Assembly (NCBI GenBank): GCA_043738385.1
Contig: JAYUGL010000088.1
Coordinates: 1 to 37,468 of the forward strand
Reading direction: 5' to 3'
Source of the DNA: JANYCD01 sp043738385
Lineage (GTDB): Bacteria; Pseudomonadota; Gammaproteobacteria; Burkholderiales; Rhodocyclaceae
DNA: 37,468 nucleotides
How positions within the stretch are numbered: the stretch's first letter is position 1; each line of letters starts with the position of its first letter. Both the position numbers and the translations under genes were made by a program. Under the pieces are notes generated by a model. It was not told where the DNA came from. It ran no database searches and saw only the letters and a program-made list of their open reading frames with translations. Of the stretch, positions 7,543-16,279 are shown in pieces.

Positions 7543-8595
7543 ATGAAATTTTTTGACGAAGCGAAAATCGAAGTCATTGCCGGCAACGGCGGCAATGGCG
7601 CGGCCTCGTTTCGTCGCGAAAAGTACATTCCGCGCGGCGGACCTGACGGCGGTGACGGCGGGCGCGGCGGCGGCATCTGGGCCGTTGCCGACCGCAATCT
7701 GAATACCCTCATCGATTTTCGCTATACCCGCATCTTCCGCGCTCGCAGCGGCGATAACGGACGCGGCGCTGACTGCTACGGCAAGGGCGGCGACGATCTG
7801 GAACTGCGCATGCCGGTGGGTACCGTGATATCCGATTTCGTCACCGGCGAAGTCATCGCCGATCTCAATGCCGACGGCAACCGCGTTGTCATCGCCAATG
7901 GTGGAAAAGGCGGACTGGGCAATCTGCACTTCAAGTCCAGCGTCAATCGCGCGCCGCGGCAATGTACGCCGGGCGAAGAAGGGCAACGATTCGAGTTCAA
8001 GCTTGAGCTCAGGGTACTGGCCGATGTCGGCCTGCTCGGCTTGCCCAATGCCGGCAAGTCGACTTTCATCCGCGCGGTATCCGCTGCGAAACCCAAGGTG
8101 GCCGACTATCCGTTTACGACCTTGCATCCCAATCTGGGCGTGGTGCGCGTCGACCAGAATAAAAGCTTTGTCATTGCCGACATTCCCGGATTGATCGAAG
8201 GCGCGGCGGAAGGCGCCGGGCTGGGTCATCGCTTTCTGCGCCACCTGCAACGTACCCGGCTGCTGCTGCATCTGGTGGATGTGGCACCCTTCGACCCCGC
8301 TGCCGACCCGGTACGCGACGCACGCGCCATCCTCGAAGAATTGCGCAAATACGATGCCGCACTGATCGAGAAACCGCGCTGGCTGGTGATCAACAAGATC
8401 GATCTGGTGCCCGAGGAAGAGCGCGAAGAGCGTATTGCGGCATTGGTGGCAGGCTACGGCGCGGTGGAAAAGCATTTCGTAATATCGGCAATCAGCGGCG
8501 ATGGCTGTCCGGCGTTAACCTACGCCATCATGGAGCATGTTGAGAAAACACGTCTGGAAGCGCCACGCGATGCGACAGAGGATATCGACGAGTAA
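7543..8595 (+). CDS. obgE: GTPase Obg/CgtA
   Basis: Essential GTPase involved in 50S subunit assembly and stress responses. The glycine-rich Obg fold spans residues 1-157 (GNGGNGAASFRREK, GGPDGGDGGRGG). The G domain follows, with G1 GLPNAGKS at 166-173, the switch threonines T192-T193, G3 DIPG at 213-216 and G4 NKID at 284-287. The short acidic tail is typical of proteobacterial Obg. The ATG at 7543 gives the family N-terminus MKFFDEAKIEV; GAGG lies 8 nt upstream. The product has 350 residues. The stop lies inside the start region of proB, so the two are likely coupled. Confidence 0.96.
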   Translation: MKFFDEAKIEVIAGNGGNGAASFRREKYIPRGGPDGGDGGRGGGIWAVADRNLNTLIDFRYTRIFRARSGDNGRGADCYGKGGDDLELRMPVGTVISDFVTGEVIADLNADGNRVVIANGGKGGLGNLHFKSSVNRAPRQCTPGEEGQRFEFKLELRVLADVGLLGLPNAGKSTFIRAVSAAKPKVADYPFTTLHPNLGVVRVDQNKSFVIADIPGLIEGAAEGAGLGHRFLRHLQRTRLLLHLVDVAPFDPAADPVRDARAILEELRKYDAALIEKPRWLVINKIDLVPEEEREERIAALVAGYGAVEKHFVISAISGDGCPALTYAIMEHVEKTRLEAPRDATEDIDE

Positions 8596-9685
8596 GCGGC
8601 TGGTAGTCAAGGTTGGCAGCGCCCTGGTGACGAACAACGGTGCCGGCCTGGCACAGGCTTTCATTGCCGATTGCGCACGGCAGATTTCCGCCCTGCATGC
8701 GCAGGGGCGCGAAGTCCTGCTGGTCTCCTCGGGCGCCATCGCCGCGGGTATGCAGCGACTGGGCTGGACCACCCGCCCGCATGCCGTGCATGAGCTCCAG
8801 GCCGCGGCGGCCGTCGGCCAGATGGGGCTGGCCCAGGCCTACGAAAGCTGCTTCTCGGGTCATGGCTTGAAAACCGCCCAGGTTCTACTCACCCACGAAG
8901 ACCTCGCCGACCGCACCCGCTATCTCAATGCCCGTACCACGCTGATCACGCTGCTCGAATTGGGCGTGGTACCAATCATCAACGAGAACGACACGGTGAT
9001 CACTGACGAAATAAAATTCGGCGACAACGATACCCTCGGCGCGCTGGTCGCCAATCTTGTCGAAGCCGACCTGCTGGTGATCCTCACCGACCAGAAGGGG
9101 CTTTACAGTGCCGACCCGCGCAAAAACCCGAATGCCACGCTGATCTCCGAGGGCCAGGCGGACGATACGAAATTTGAAGCAATGGCTGGCGGCGCAGGCA
9201 GTTCGCTCGGTCGTGGCGGCATGATCACCAAGGTACGCGCGGCGCAACGTGCGGCGCGCAGCGGCGCCGATACGTTGATTGCCAGCGGCCATGAGACGGA
9301 TGCCTTGTTGCGTGTCGTCGGCGGAGAAAATCTCGGCACCCTGCTCTACGCCGCGGCAACACCGCTGGCTGCACGCAAGCAATGGCTGGCCGATCATCTG
9401 CAACTGGCCGGCAGCGTGACCCTTGACGACGGCGCCCTGCGCGCCCTGCGCGACGGGCGCAGCCTGCTGCCGATCGGCGTGGTGTCAGTGCAAGGAGAAT
9501 TCGAGCGCGGTGCGGCGGTCGGCTGTAGAACCCAGGACGGTAAGGAAGTCGCGCGCGGCCTGATCAACTACTCAAGTTCGGAAGCGCGCCGCATTGCGCG
9601 TCACGCCAGCAATGAGATTGAAGCGTTGCTGGGGTATGTTGACGAGGAAGAGTTGATCCATCGCGACAATCTGGTATTGCTTTAG
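8570..9685 (+). CDS. proB: Glutamate 5-kinase
   Basis: First enzyme of proline synthesis; phosphorylates glutamate to glutamyl-5-phosphate. The amino acid kinase domain begins RLVVKVGSALVTN and includes LLVSSGAIAAG and PIINENDTV. The stretch ILTDQKGLYSADPRKNP and the GGMITKVRAA motif follow. A C-terminal PUA domain (about residues 275-365) is present, as in Escherichia coli ProB, the usual site for proline feedback. I chose ATG 8570 (371 residues), with GGAAG upstream and 26 nt of overlap with obgE. An ATG at 8537 would add 11 non-conserved residues. The obgE-proB order is common in Betaproteobacteria. Confidence 0.93.
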   Translation: MRQRISTSKRLVVKVGSALVTNNGAGLAQAFIADCARQISALHAQGREVLLVSSGAIAAGMQRLGWTTRPHAVHELQAAAAVGQMGLAQAYESCFSGHGLKTAQVLLTHEDLADRTRYLNARTTLITLLELGVVPIINENDTVITDEIKFGDNDTLGALVANLVEADLLVILTDQKGLYSADPRKNPNATLISEGQADDTKFEAMAGGAGSSLGRGGMITKVRAAQRAARSGADTLIASGHETDALLRVVGGENLGTLLYAAATPLAARKQWLADHLQLAGSVTLDDGALRALRDGRSLLPIGVVSVQGEFERGAAVGCRTQDGKEVARGLINYSSSEARRIARHASNEIEALLGYVDEEELIHRDNLVLL

Positions 9686-9715
9686 AGCGATGCCGGGGAT
9701 GATGCGGTAAAGGTT

Positions 9716-10027
9716 TGTCGTCTCGCGCACGCGGGGGTCCAATTCCACCTTTCCGTTCGTGCTGAGCTTCTCGAAGCACATTACAATCCGCATCGAATGA
9801 CTACCTCCGCGCCGGGACTCGCCCCGGCGGGCGAGTTACTTTCTTGTCACGCGACGAAGAAAGTACCCAAAGAAACGCGCCCACCTCCCTGGCCCTATCG
9901 GGCTTCCCTCGCTCCGGACTATCCGACCGGCCGGCTTCTAAACTCGCTTCGCTCAAACAACGAAGCCGGACTTCCCCGGTCGGATAGTCCTCCACTCAGC
10001 GGGTCCGAGGGGGGATTAGTCCGTGCC
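9716..10027. repeat. Left arm of a long inverted repeat
   Basis: About 310 bp that reappear in inverted orientation at 11119-11450. Landmarks in order: a segment like the gctgagcttctcgaagcac family of REP sequences, a block cgccgggactcgccccggc, and a hairpin ACTTTCTTgtcacgcgacgAAGAAAGT. After these come cggcttctaaactcgc and cttcccc-ggtcgg. The two copies differ by scattered substitutions and a few indels, so they are diverged copies. No gene is seen in it. Confidence 0.85.
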
Positions 10028-10113
10028 AATGGACATCGCTATTCCAGATAGGTATGCTGCTTGAAATCAATTCGAGCCAGACCACTTTAATTCATTGACA
10101 TGGTCGAAAACAC

Positions 10114-10172
10114 GTTGAACTAAACCGCTACGCGGTGGCAGCGGTTTAGTTCAACGAAAAGCGTTTTTCGTT
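10114..10172. repeat. Two adjacent strong hairpins
   Basis: A perfect 16-bp stem, GTTGAACTAAACCGCT (10114-10129) against AGCGGTTTAGTTCAAC (10140-10155), closes a 10-nt loop. It is abutted by a second, 8-bp stem AACGAAAA/TTTTCGTT (10153-10172, loop gcgt). The pair lies between the left repeat arm and the orphan gene. It could be a terminator or a recombination/REP-type element; no further gene is seen between 10028 and 10319. Confidence 0.7.
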
Positions 10173-10319
10173 AGGTTGCACAGATGAGAGATCACGATGC
10201 GATAATGGGTGGGCGAGGCTCGCTTTGGACACGAACCGTTTCCCTGACGCTGGTTAACCCGGCTGGAGATTTTGGAGTTCTTCAGTCGTTCCATGGACCA
10301 GCATTAGGTAGCCCGAAAC

Positions 10320-10904
10320 CTATCCCTCCGCTGGAGAGGGGTCGTGCGCTAACGAGTCAATGAATACGGCGAGTCGCCTCGCTTCGTCTTTCGTCAGATC
10401 GCGCGGAATCACTACCTGCGCCAAGAACGTTGGCCGTAGTGGAAACGGAAGTGCAAGGCTCGTTTCAGTTGTTGCGGCCCGTATAGGTACCTGTGGTGTA
10501 ACAGAGTGGTGGTCCGTCCCGGGCTTGCTTCCCTCAGTTGCCATGGTTTTGTTCTCGCCACCTTTGTGTGTCTCCGCGCGACGCGGCTTTTGCGAGGCAC
10601 CTTTACCGGGGAGCTTGTACCCGGTTGGATCCGTGACGAATTGTTCAAAACTCTCGATCACGCCACGCACCCTGCTTTCGTAAACTCGCAGCGACTCAGC
10701 CGAGAGTTCCCCAGGGTGTCTGTTACTGTATTGCACGACCGCCGCCTTCACATCAACCTGCCGAATGTCCTCGTCCGCGCCGACCTGCTCAAGAACCTTC
10801 TTGCATGCCGCACGAACTCCTGCACCAGTATTCGCATTGATCCGCCCTTTTTGAATGGACGTTTCAATGAACTCCATTAATCCGCGTTTAGAAAAACTCT
10901 GCAT
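10320..10904 (-). CDS. Unrecognised protein bracketed by inverted repeats
   Basis: I do not recognise this 194-residue protein with confidence. The N-terminal half (about 1-90) is helical and resembles the SAM-like core-binding domain of tyrosine recombinases (ANTGAGVRAACKKVL ... SLRVYESRVRGVIESFEQF). No catalytic recombinase domain follows. A polar, basic linker (about 95-145) leads to a C-terminal element FPLRP-TFLAQVVIPRDLTKDEARRLAVFIDSLA, a form seen at the end of many bacterial hypothetical proteins. The start is ATG 10904, 5 nt from GGAGG (10914-10910); a GTG at 10907 is too close to it. The upstream region has a promoter and an operator-like palindrome. It lies between two inverted copies of a long repeat, suggesting acquired DNA. 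A DNA-binding role is only an inference. Confidence 0.7.
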   Translation of the reverse strand: MQSFSKRGLMEFIETSIQKGRINANTGAGVRAACKKVLEQVGADEDIRQVDVKAAVVQYSNRHPGELSAESLRVYESRVRGVIESFEQFVTDPTGYKLPGKGASQKPRRAETHKGGENKTMATEGSKPGTDHHSVTPQVPIRAATTETSLALPFPLRPTFLAQVVIPRDLTKDEARRLAVFIDSLAHDPSPAEG

Positions 10905-10928
10905 CACAGCCTCCTATCACATAGCGCC

Positions 10929-10956
10929 ATTTTACATGCAATGTAACACATGTCAA
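10929..10956 (-). promoter_or_regulatory. Promoter and palindromic operator candidate of the orphan gene
   Basis: On the minus strand TTGACA (10956-10951), a 16-nt spacer and TAAAAT (10934-10929) form a good promoter about 25 nt before the start codon. A perfect palindrome TTACAT-gca-ATGTAA (10932-10946) sits within the spacer and -10. A repressor bound there, perhaps the gene's own product, would block transcription. The rest of 10957-11118 is AT-rich and I see no gene in it. Confidence 0.6.
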
Positions 10957-11118
10957 CAGATATACGTTCGGTATTGTGTGCAATATATATTTATGCATCC
11001 AAGATGGGAACGTCACACCAGGCCGCTATTAGGCGGCCCGACCTAACCCGCACTTCGAGGGCCGTAGCGTTGTGCGGTAGATGGTTTCTAGTCGATCAAT
11101 TCATACATCGGTGAAATC

Positions 11119-11450
11119 GGCACGGCTAACCCCTCGGACCCGCCGAGCGGAGGACTGTCCGAACGGGGAAGTCCGGCTTCGTTGTCTGAGCCGAAGGCGA
11201 GTTTAGAAGCCGGCCGGTCGGGCAGTTCGTAGCGAGGGAAGCCCGTTAGGGCCGGAGCGGCGGGGCGCGTTCCTTTGCCTACTTTCCTGCGCGGTCAGGA
11301 AAGTAGGTCGCCTGCCGGGGCGAGTCCCGGCGCGGAGGTTGTCATTCGATGCGGATTGGAATGTGCTTCGACAAGCTCAGCACGAACGGAAAGGTGGAAT
11401 TGGGTCCCCGCGCACCCGTCCGGGTGTCTCCATCGATCCGCGAGGACGAC
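11119..11450. repeat. Right arm of the long inverted repeat
   Basis: Reverse complement of the 9716-10027 repeat with substitutions. The same landmarks appear in opposite order, including the hairpin ACTTTCCTgcgcggtcAGGAAAGT and gcttcgacaagctcagcac. It ends just downstream of the grxD stop. The hairpin arms differ between copies in a compensated way (ACTTTCTT/AAGAAAGT against ACTTTCCT/AGGAAAGT), so the stem has been kept. Confidence 0.85.
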
Positions 11451-11454
11451 AAAA

Positions 11455-11778
11455 TCACGCCGCCTTCACCACCGGCTCCAGCACCTTTTCCAGTTCCCCT
11501 GACTCATACATCTCGGTCAGGATGTCGCAACCACCGACAAACTCGCCGTTGACATAGAGCTGCGGAATCGTCGGCCAGTTGGCGTATTCCTTGATGCCCT
11601 GGCGAACTTCGGGCTCTTCGAGGATGTTGACCGTTACCAGACTGGTGACGCCGCTGGCCTTGAGCATCTGTATGACCTTGGCAGAAAAACCGCATTGCGG
11701 AAACTGCGGCGTTCCCTTCATGTACAGCACGATGGGGTTGCCGGTCACCGTTTCATGAATATGTTTTTGCACGTCCAT
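11455..11778 (-). CDS. grxD: Monothiol glutaredoxin Grx4
   Basis: CGFS-type monothiol glutaredoxin that carries or transfers [2Fe-2S] clusters in the cytoplasm, usually with a BolA partner. The 107-residue protein has the single active-site Cys in PQCGFS (C29), the KGTPQFP lead-in, WPTIPQLYVNGEFVGGCDI (thioredoxin fold cis-Pro and GG) and a short C-terminal helix. It starts 47 nt after prmC in the same direction and is probably the last gene of the hemA-prfA-prmC-grxD group. This order is typical of Betaproteobacteria. AAAGGA precedes the ATG. Confidence 0.95.
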   Translation of the reverse strand: MDVQKHIHETVTGNPIVLYMKGTPQFPQCGFSAKVIQMLKASGVTSLVTVNILEEPEVRQGIKEYANWPTIPQLYVNGEFVGGCDILTEMYESGELEKVLEPVVKAA

Positions 11779-11825
11779 TGGGATAGTCCTTTGGAAATAG
11801 TTGAGTAATTTTATCGGGATTAAGT

Positions 11826-12668
11826 TTACCGGTCAGGAACTGCATCGGTCAAGCGTTTCCGTCCGCCGGAAACGCGCACGACCCCTCCCAAATCACGGTG
11901 TTGCTCGATCGCCTCAAGCCCTGCGGCGGCAAGCAGGCTGGCCACGGATGATGCCTGATCGTAGCCGTGCTCAAGCAACAGCCAGCCACCCGGCCGCAAA
12001 TGTTCCGGGGCATGCGCAAGGATTTGTCGGATCGCGGCCAGCCCGTCCGCCCCACTTTGCAATGCAGTGATCGGCTCATGGCGCAGATCGCCCTGCGCCA
12101 AATGCGGGTCGTTGGCAGACACATAGGGCGGGTTGGCGACGACCACATCGAATTGCTCTGTGCCAAATGCCGCGAACCAGTCGCTTGCCACAAACCTGAC
12201 GCGGGCGCCGAGGCGGCGGCCATTTTCAGTGGCGACGGCAAGCGCAGCAGCGGAAGCATCGGCTGCACTTACCTGTGCCAGAGGAAGCTCCAGTGCCAGG
12301 GTGATCGCGATGCAACCGCTGCCAGTCCCCAGATCCAGGATGCGCATCCGCGCTGCATCTTTCGCCTTTACCAGTACCAACTCGACCAGCAATTCGGTCT
12401 CCGGGCGCGGAATCAACACCGCCGACGATACGCTGAAATCGCGGCCATAGAACTCTCTTGTGCCACAGAGATAGGCGACCGGCTCACCGGCAGCACGCCG
12501 CGCAATCAGGGACTCGAATGCCGCTCGTTGCATTGCGCTGAGTGGGTCGTCGCGATGCGCTTCCAGCCAGGCCGGTGCACAGCCCAGTTGATGACACAAC
12601 AGCAGCCGCGCTTCGGCAATCGGGATTGTCTGCCGCGCCGCTTGCAGCGCAGCCGCGAGGCTGCTCAC
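11826..12668 (-). CDS. prmC: Release factor glutamine methyltransferase
   Basis: Methylates the glutamine of the GGQ motif in RF1 and RF2 using S-adenosylmethionine, which speeds peptide release. The protein has 280 residues. The helical N-terminal substrate-binding domain covers 1-80, RPETELLVE lies at 88-96, the SAM motif DLGTGSG at 112-118 and the catalytic NPPY at 179-182. The start is GTG 12668, overlapping the prfA stop (GTGA). That places the enzyme directly after its substrate gene and gives the usual length. The frame is open further upstream, but that part runs antisense in phase within prfA and shows no PrmC similarity. Confidence 0.93.
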   Translation of the reverse strand: MSSLAAALQAARQTIPIAEARLLLCHQLGCAPAWLEAHRDDPLSAMQRAAFESLIARRAAGEPVAYLCGTREFYGRDFSVSSAVLIPRPETELLVELVLVKAKDAARMRILDLGTGSGCIAITLALELPLAQVSAADASAAALAVATENGRRLGARVRFVASDWFAAFGTEQFDVVVANPPYVSANDPHLAQGDLRHEPITALQSGADGLAAIRQILAHAPEHLRPGGWLLLEHGYDQASSVASLLAAAGLEAIEQHRDLGGVVRVSGGRKRLTDAVPDR

Positions 12669-13750
12669 GCCGGCTCGTCGGCGAGCGCCGCCAGCAGTTC
12701 CGCCTGATGTTCGGCGGCCAGTCCCGCGATCAGTTCGTTGAGGTCGCCATCCATGATCGCGTCGATCTTGTACAGCGTCAGGTTGATGCGGTGATCGGTG
12801 ATGCGGCCCTGCGGAAAGTTGTAGGTGCGGATGCGCTCCGAACGATCGCCGCTGCCGATCAAACTCTTGCGGGTTGAGGCGATCTGCTGTTGCTGGGCGC
12901 GTGTCTGGCCGTCCTTGATGCGCGCCGCCAGCACGCTCATGGCCTGCGCCTTGTTGCGATGCTGGGAACGGTCGTCCTGGCACTCGACCACGATGCCGGT
13001 GGGCAGGTGGGTGATGCGTACCGCCGAGTCGGTCTTGTTGATGTGCTGGCCGCCGGCCCCGGAAGCGCGAAAGGTGTCAATGCGGATTTCGGCAGGGTTG
13101 ATTTCCACCTCACCTACTTCGGCCACTTCGGGCAATACAGCGACTGTGCACGCAGAGGTATGTACCCGGCCCTGCGATTCGGTCTCGGGCACGCGCTGCA
13201 CGCGATGGCCACCGGACTCGAACTTGAGTTTGGCATAAGCGCCCTGCCCGGCGATACGCAGAATCACTTCCTTGTAACCGCCCATGTCGGATTCACTGCG
13301 CGAAACCACTTCAACCTTCCAGCGCTGCCGCTCGGCGTAGCGCGTGTACATGCGGAACAGATCGGCGGCGAACAGGGCCGACTCCTCGCCGCCGGTGCCG
13401 GCGCGAATTTCTAGGAACAGATTGCGTTCGTCATCCGGATCACGCGGCAACAGCAGCCGCTGTAAATCCTCTTCCAGCCGCACCATCTGTTCCCGCGCCG
13501 CGCGAATCTCATCTTCGATCAATCCCTTCATTTCAGGATCGGCCGACATCTCCTGCGCGCCGGAAATATCCGACTCGGCCTTGCGATAAGCGCCATAAAG
13601 CGCGACGACCGGTTCGATCTCGGCATGCTCGCGCGTCAACCGGCGATAACCGTCCATGTTCCGCGTCGCCTCCTCGCTGGCGAGCAGCCCATCGATCTCG
13701 GCCTTGCGGCGCGTCAGTTGTTCAAGTTTTTCGCGGATGCTTGGTTTCAT
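12665..13750 (-). CDS. prfA: Peptide chain release factor 1
   Basis: Recognises UAA and UAG in the ribosomal A site and triggers hydrolysis of peptidyl-tRNA. The length of 361 residues is normal. Domain 2 carries the PxT recognition tripeptide (P188-E-T190 in RVPETESQG). GGQ lies at 233-235 within SGAGGQHINKTDSAVR, with the glutamine that PrmC methylates. GTGGEESALFA at 118-128 is also conserved. It lies 42 nt downstream of hemA and overlaps prmC, giving the classical hemA-prfA-prmC operon. Confidence 0.97.
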   Translation of the reverse strand: MKPSIREKLEQLTRRKAEIDGLLASEEATRNMDGYRRLTREHAEIEPVVALYGAYRKAESDISGAQEMSADPEMKGLIEDEIRAAREQMVRLEEDLQRLLLPRDPDDERNLFLEIRAGTGGEESALFAADLFRMYTRYAERQRWKVEVVSRSESDMGGYKEVILRIAGQGAYAKLKFESGGHRVQRVPETESQGRVHTSACTVAVLPEVAEVGEVEINPAEIRIDTFRASGAGGQHINKTDSAVRITHLPTGIVVECQDDRSQHRNKAQAMSVLAARIKDGQTRAQQQQIASTRKSLIGSGDRSERIRTYNFPQGRITDHRINLTLYKIDAIMDGDLNELIAGLAAEHQAELLAALADEPA

Positions 13751-13792
13751 GGGATAAGGCTCGTCGGCATGGAACGCCGAACGAAAGCGCCA

Positions 13793-15046
13793 TTACTTCT
13801 GGCGGTGCAGGCGATAGATGCGGGCGATCAGTTGCGCGACTTCGCCGCGCTCATCACCCTCCGCCTGATTGAGCGCCTGCGTTGGCGCATGGATCAGCTT
13901 GTTGGTGAGTCCCTGTGACAGTGCTTCAATGACACGGGCCGGATCGTCGCCGCGCGCCAGCAGTTTCATCGCATGCTCCAATTCATGGAGCCGCGCCCGC
14001 TCGGCCGCCTCGCGCAAGGCGCGAATAGTCGGCACCGTCTCGCGCGAATCCAGCCAGTGCAAAAAACCGTCGACCCGGTTATCGATAATGGTCTCGGCTT
14101 CCACAACTGCTGCCTGACGCGATTCAAGCCCGCTTTCGACCATCTGCCCGAGGTCGTCCAAAGTGTACAAAAACACATCGTCCAGATTTGCCACTTCAGG
14201 CTCGACGTCACGTGGCAGGGCCAGATCAACGATGACCATCGGCCGGTGGCGCCGTATCTTCAATGCCCGCTCCACCGTGCCGAGGCCGATGATGGGCAAC
14301 GGGCTGGCGGTGCAGGACACCACAATGTCGAACTCGGCCAGTCGCGCGGCAAGGTCGTCAAGCCGCATCGCCTCGCCACCCAGTCGCGTGGCCAGAGTCT
14401 GGGCGCGTTCCAGGGTGCGGTTGGCGATGACAATCCGTGCTGGATGCGCTCCGGAAAAATGGGCGGCGCACAGTGCGATCATCTCTCCAGCGCCGATGAA
14501 GAGCACCTTCTGCGAAGAGATGCTCTCGAAAATTCGCTCCGACAAATGCACCGCCGCAGCCGCCATCGAAACGATGTTGGCGCCGATGGCTGTGGTGGAG
14601 CGCACTTCCTTCGCCACCGAGAAGGTTTTCTGAAACAGCTTGTTCAGCACCGTGCCAAGTGCGCCCGCCTCGCCGGCAATCCGCGCCGCCTGCTTCATCT
14701 GGCCGAGTATCTGCGGTTCGCCCAGCACCATCGAATCCAGACCACTGGCAACACGGAACATGTGGCGCACCGCGCTGCGCTGTGGGTGCGTGTAAAGATA
14801 GGGCTGCAGGTATTGAGGCGACAGAGCGTGGTATTCAGCCAACCAACTTGCCGCAATGTCGGGTCGCTCGGTGGCGCAATACAATTCGGTGCGATTGCAG
14901 GTCGACAGGATGGCCGCTTCCTGCACCGCATCCACATCCAGCAGTTGGCCAAGCGCCAGCGGCAGTTGCAGCGGGTCGAACACCATCTGCTCGCGTACCG
15001 CAAGCGGGGCCGTACGATGGTTGATCCCGATGGCGAAAACCTGCAT
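13793..15046 (-). CDS. hemA: Glutamyl-tRNA reductase
   Basis: First enzyme of the C5 pathway to tetrapyrroles; reduces glutamyl-tRNA(Glu) to glutamate-1-semialdehyde with NADPH. The nucleophilic Cys is C50 in STCNRTELY. HMFRVASGLDSMVLGEPQILGQ and the NADPH motif FIGAGEM are present, followed by a C-terminal dimerisation helix. The length of 417 residues is typical, and the N-terminus MQVFAIGINHRTAPLAVRE is the family signature. The 156 nt upstream, shared with the restriction gene end, should hold its promoter; a TAAAAT at 15130-15125 is a weak -10 candidate without a convincing -35. Confidence 0.97.
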   Translation of the reverse strand: MQVFAIGINHRTAPLAVREQMVFDPLQLPLALGQLLDVDAVQEAAILSTCNRTELYCATERPDIAASWLAEYHALSPQYLQPYLYTHPQRSAVRHMFRVASGLDSMVLGEPQILGQMKQAARIAGEAGALGTVLNKLFQKTFSVAKEVRSTTAIGANIVSMAAAAVHLSERIFESISSQKVLFIGAGEMIALCAAHFSGAHPARIVIANRTLERAQTLATRLGGEAMRLDDLAARLAEFDIVVSCTASPLPIIGLGTVERALKIRRHRPMVIVDLALPRDVEPEVANLDDVFLYTLDDLGQMVESGLESRQAAVVEAETIIDNRVDGFLHWLDSRETVPTIRALREAAERARLHELEHAMKLLARGDDPARVIEALSQGLTNKLIHAPTQALNQAEGDERGEVAQLIARIYRLHRQK

Positions 15047-15202
15047 TTCGTGGGCTTACCTCTGCCGGTTGCAAAAACGATCAGGCCCACTACGGAACAC
15101 CGCGCGGGCCTTGATCAAGACGCGATTTTACCAATCCGGCTCGTTCAAATCCAGATTGGCGCGCCTCACCTACCCGCAACTACTGACCCTGCTTTCCCCT
15201 CG

Positions 15203-16273
15203 TCACACATCAAGCATAGCCAGCCATCGTCCGAGGTCAATCAGTCGCCCACTTTTGATATAACCAAGTACGCGCCTCATTGATTCTTCCTGCGCCTTAC
15301 CGTACGTTGCTATCAATGCGTCGGTATTGATGTGAACTACGTAGGTAAACATTGGCGCATTAACAGCAAGTTTCTCGCAAGCGCGCATCAATCGAGCTGG
15401 GTCAAATTCGTTTGTAACAAATACATATTCGAATGGCTTTCCATCCGACTCGGCAGTTACGTATTCACTGAATTCTGTAGCAAATTGCTTTTCTCTATCT
15501 GCCCGGACACTCCACTTTGCCGTAACAAGAGTTCGCATGTTCGGCCTGATTAGTGCCAGATCAACCTTGTTTGGCTTGTCTCCTCGCCGTGCCCGGTTAA
15601 ATCCAGGAATATCTTCCAGCAACTTTCGAGCATACACTTCAAGGAAGCGATTATTGGATGTTCGCCGGATTACATGCGCCAACACATCTTCAAATCCTTC
15701 CCCAACAAGATTTTTTCGCTTATTTTCCAGCGCGAGGTATTGTCGAATTCGTTGAACGAGGAGTTGCCATGTCTCTGCTGATGCTGCCTCGCTGAGATGA
15801 TCTCCCAGCACTTCTTTGATTATCGAGACCAGCTCTGGATCTTCCCCTGGATTGGGGAACCCTTTGCCCTCGTAGATTAACTGCTGTTTTTTTGCCGCTG
15901 CTGCAACTTTCTCGGCTCTATGCAATACCTCGGTTGCTAGGTCGGCTGTTGCCCTTCTGAACAGCCAATCGATTTCGTCTGCAAGCGCGGAAGGAGCGGC
16001 TTTTAAAGCGCTTGAAGCCCAGGCATGAAATGCAAGTGAGCGCACGTACCAGTTCTTGCCCGGCTGGCATTTGTCGCTCTCATAACAGTGAGCGAGACCA
16101 GTTGTTTGATCTGTCCAAAGTAAAAGCCTATAGACGTGACTCCACGCCAGAGGCGCAGTGATGTTGGTTTTATCTTGCGTAGCCAAATACGATTCGATCA
16201 GACGACTACGGTTTTTCGCACCGAAAGCGGCTCTTATCACTGTATCGTTGCGTGTGGGGAGCGTTGAAGTCAC
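15203..16273 (-). CDS. Putative type II restriction endonuclease (PD-(D/E)XK, possibly BsaWI-like)
   Basis: Protein of 356 residues, 6 nt downstream of a C5-cytosine methyltransferase. The C-terminal half has a PD-(D/E)XK-like arrangement: GEGFEDVL (E192/E195), then KVDLAL (D238), then TAKWSVRADR with K253. The xKWSxRxDR pattern is found in several type II endonucleases, and I recall it from relatives of BsaWI; the family name is tentative. The N-terminal half is helical and probably binds DNA or supports dimerisation. Position after a methyltransferase is the strongest sign that it cuts the sequence the neighbour protects. Codon use looks more AT-rich than in the housekeeping genes, in line with horizontal acquisition. 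Recognition sequence unknown. Confidence 0.72.
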   Translation of the reverse strand: MTSTLPTRNDTVIRAAFGAKNRSRLIESYLATQDKTNITAPLAWSHVYRLLLWTDQTTGLAHCYESDKCQPGKNWYVRSLAFHAWASSALKAAPSALADEIDWLFRRATADLATEVLHRAEKVAAAAKKQQLIYEGKGFPNPGEDPELVSIIKEVLGDHLSEAASAETWQLLVQRIRQYLALENKRKNLVGEGFEDVLAHVIRRTSNNRFLEVYARKLLEDIPGFNRARRGDKPNKVDLALIRPNMRTLVTAKWSVRADREKQFATEFSEYVTAESDGKPFEYVFVTNEFDPARLMRACEKLAVNAPMFTYVVHINTDALIATYGKAQEESMRRVLGYIKSGRLIDLGRWLAMLDV

Positions 16274-16279
16274 GTGCCG

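Noticed and set aside
7342..8475. Long minus-strand frame of 377 codons opposite obgE
   Set aside because: It is antisense to the clearly conserved obgE, crosses the rpmA-obgE gap and the CACAGAG repeat, and has no recognisable domain; long antisense frames are common in GC-rich coding DNA.
10114..11046. Integron cassette with attC ends (GTTAGGT near 10170, ACCTAAC near 11040)
   Set aside because: Only 7-nt core-like matches are present, without the paired inner boxes and spacing of a true attC. No integrase gene of the IntI type is in the window.
11275..11557. Short plus-strand frames over the right repeat arm and grxD end
   Set aside because: They consist of repeat sequence and antisense of grxD, with no ribosome binding site or conserved product.
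13973..15283. Plus-strand frame of 436 codons opposite hemA
   Set aside because: Antisense shadow of a highly conserved enzyme gene.
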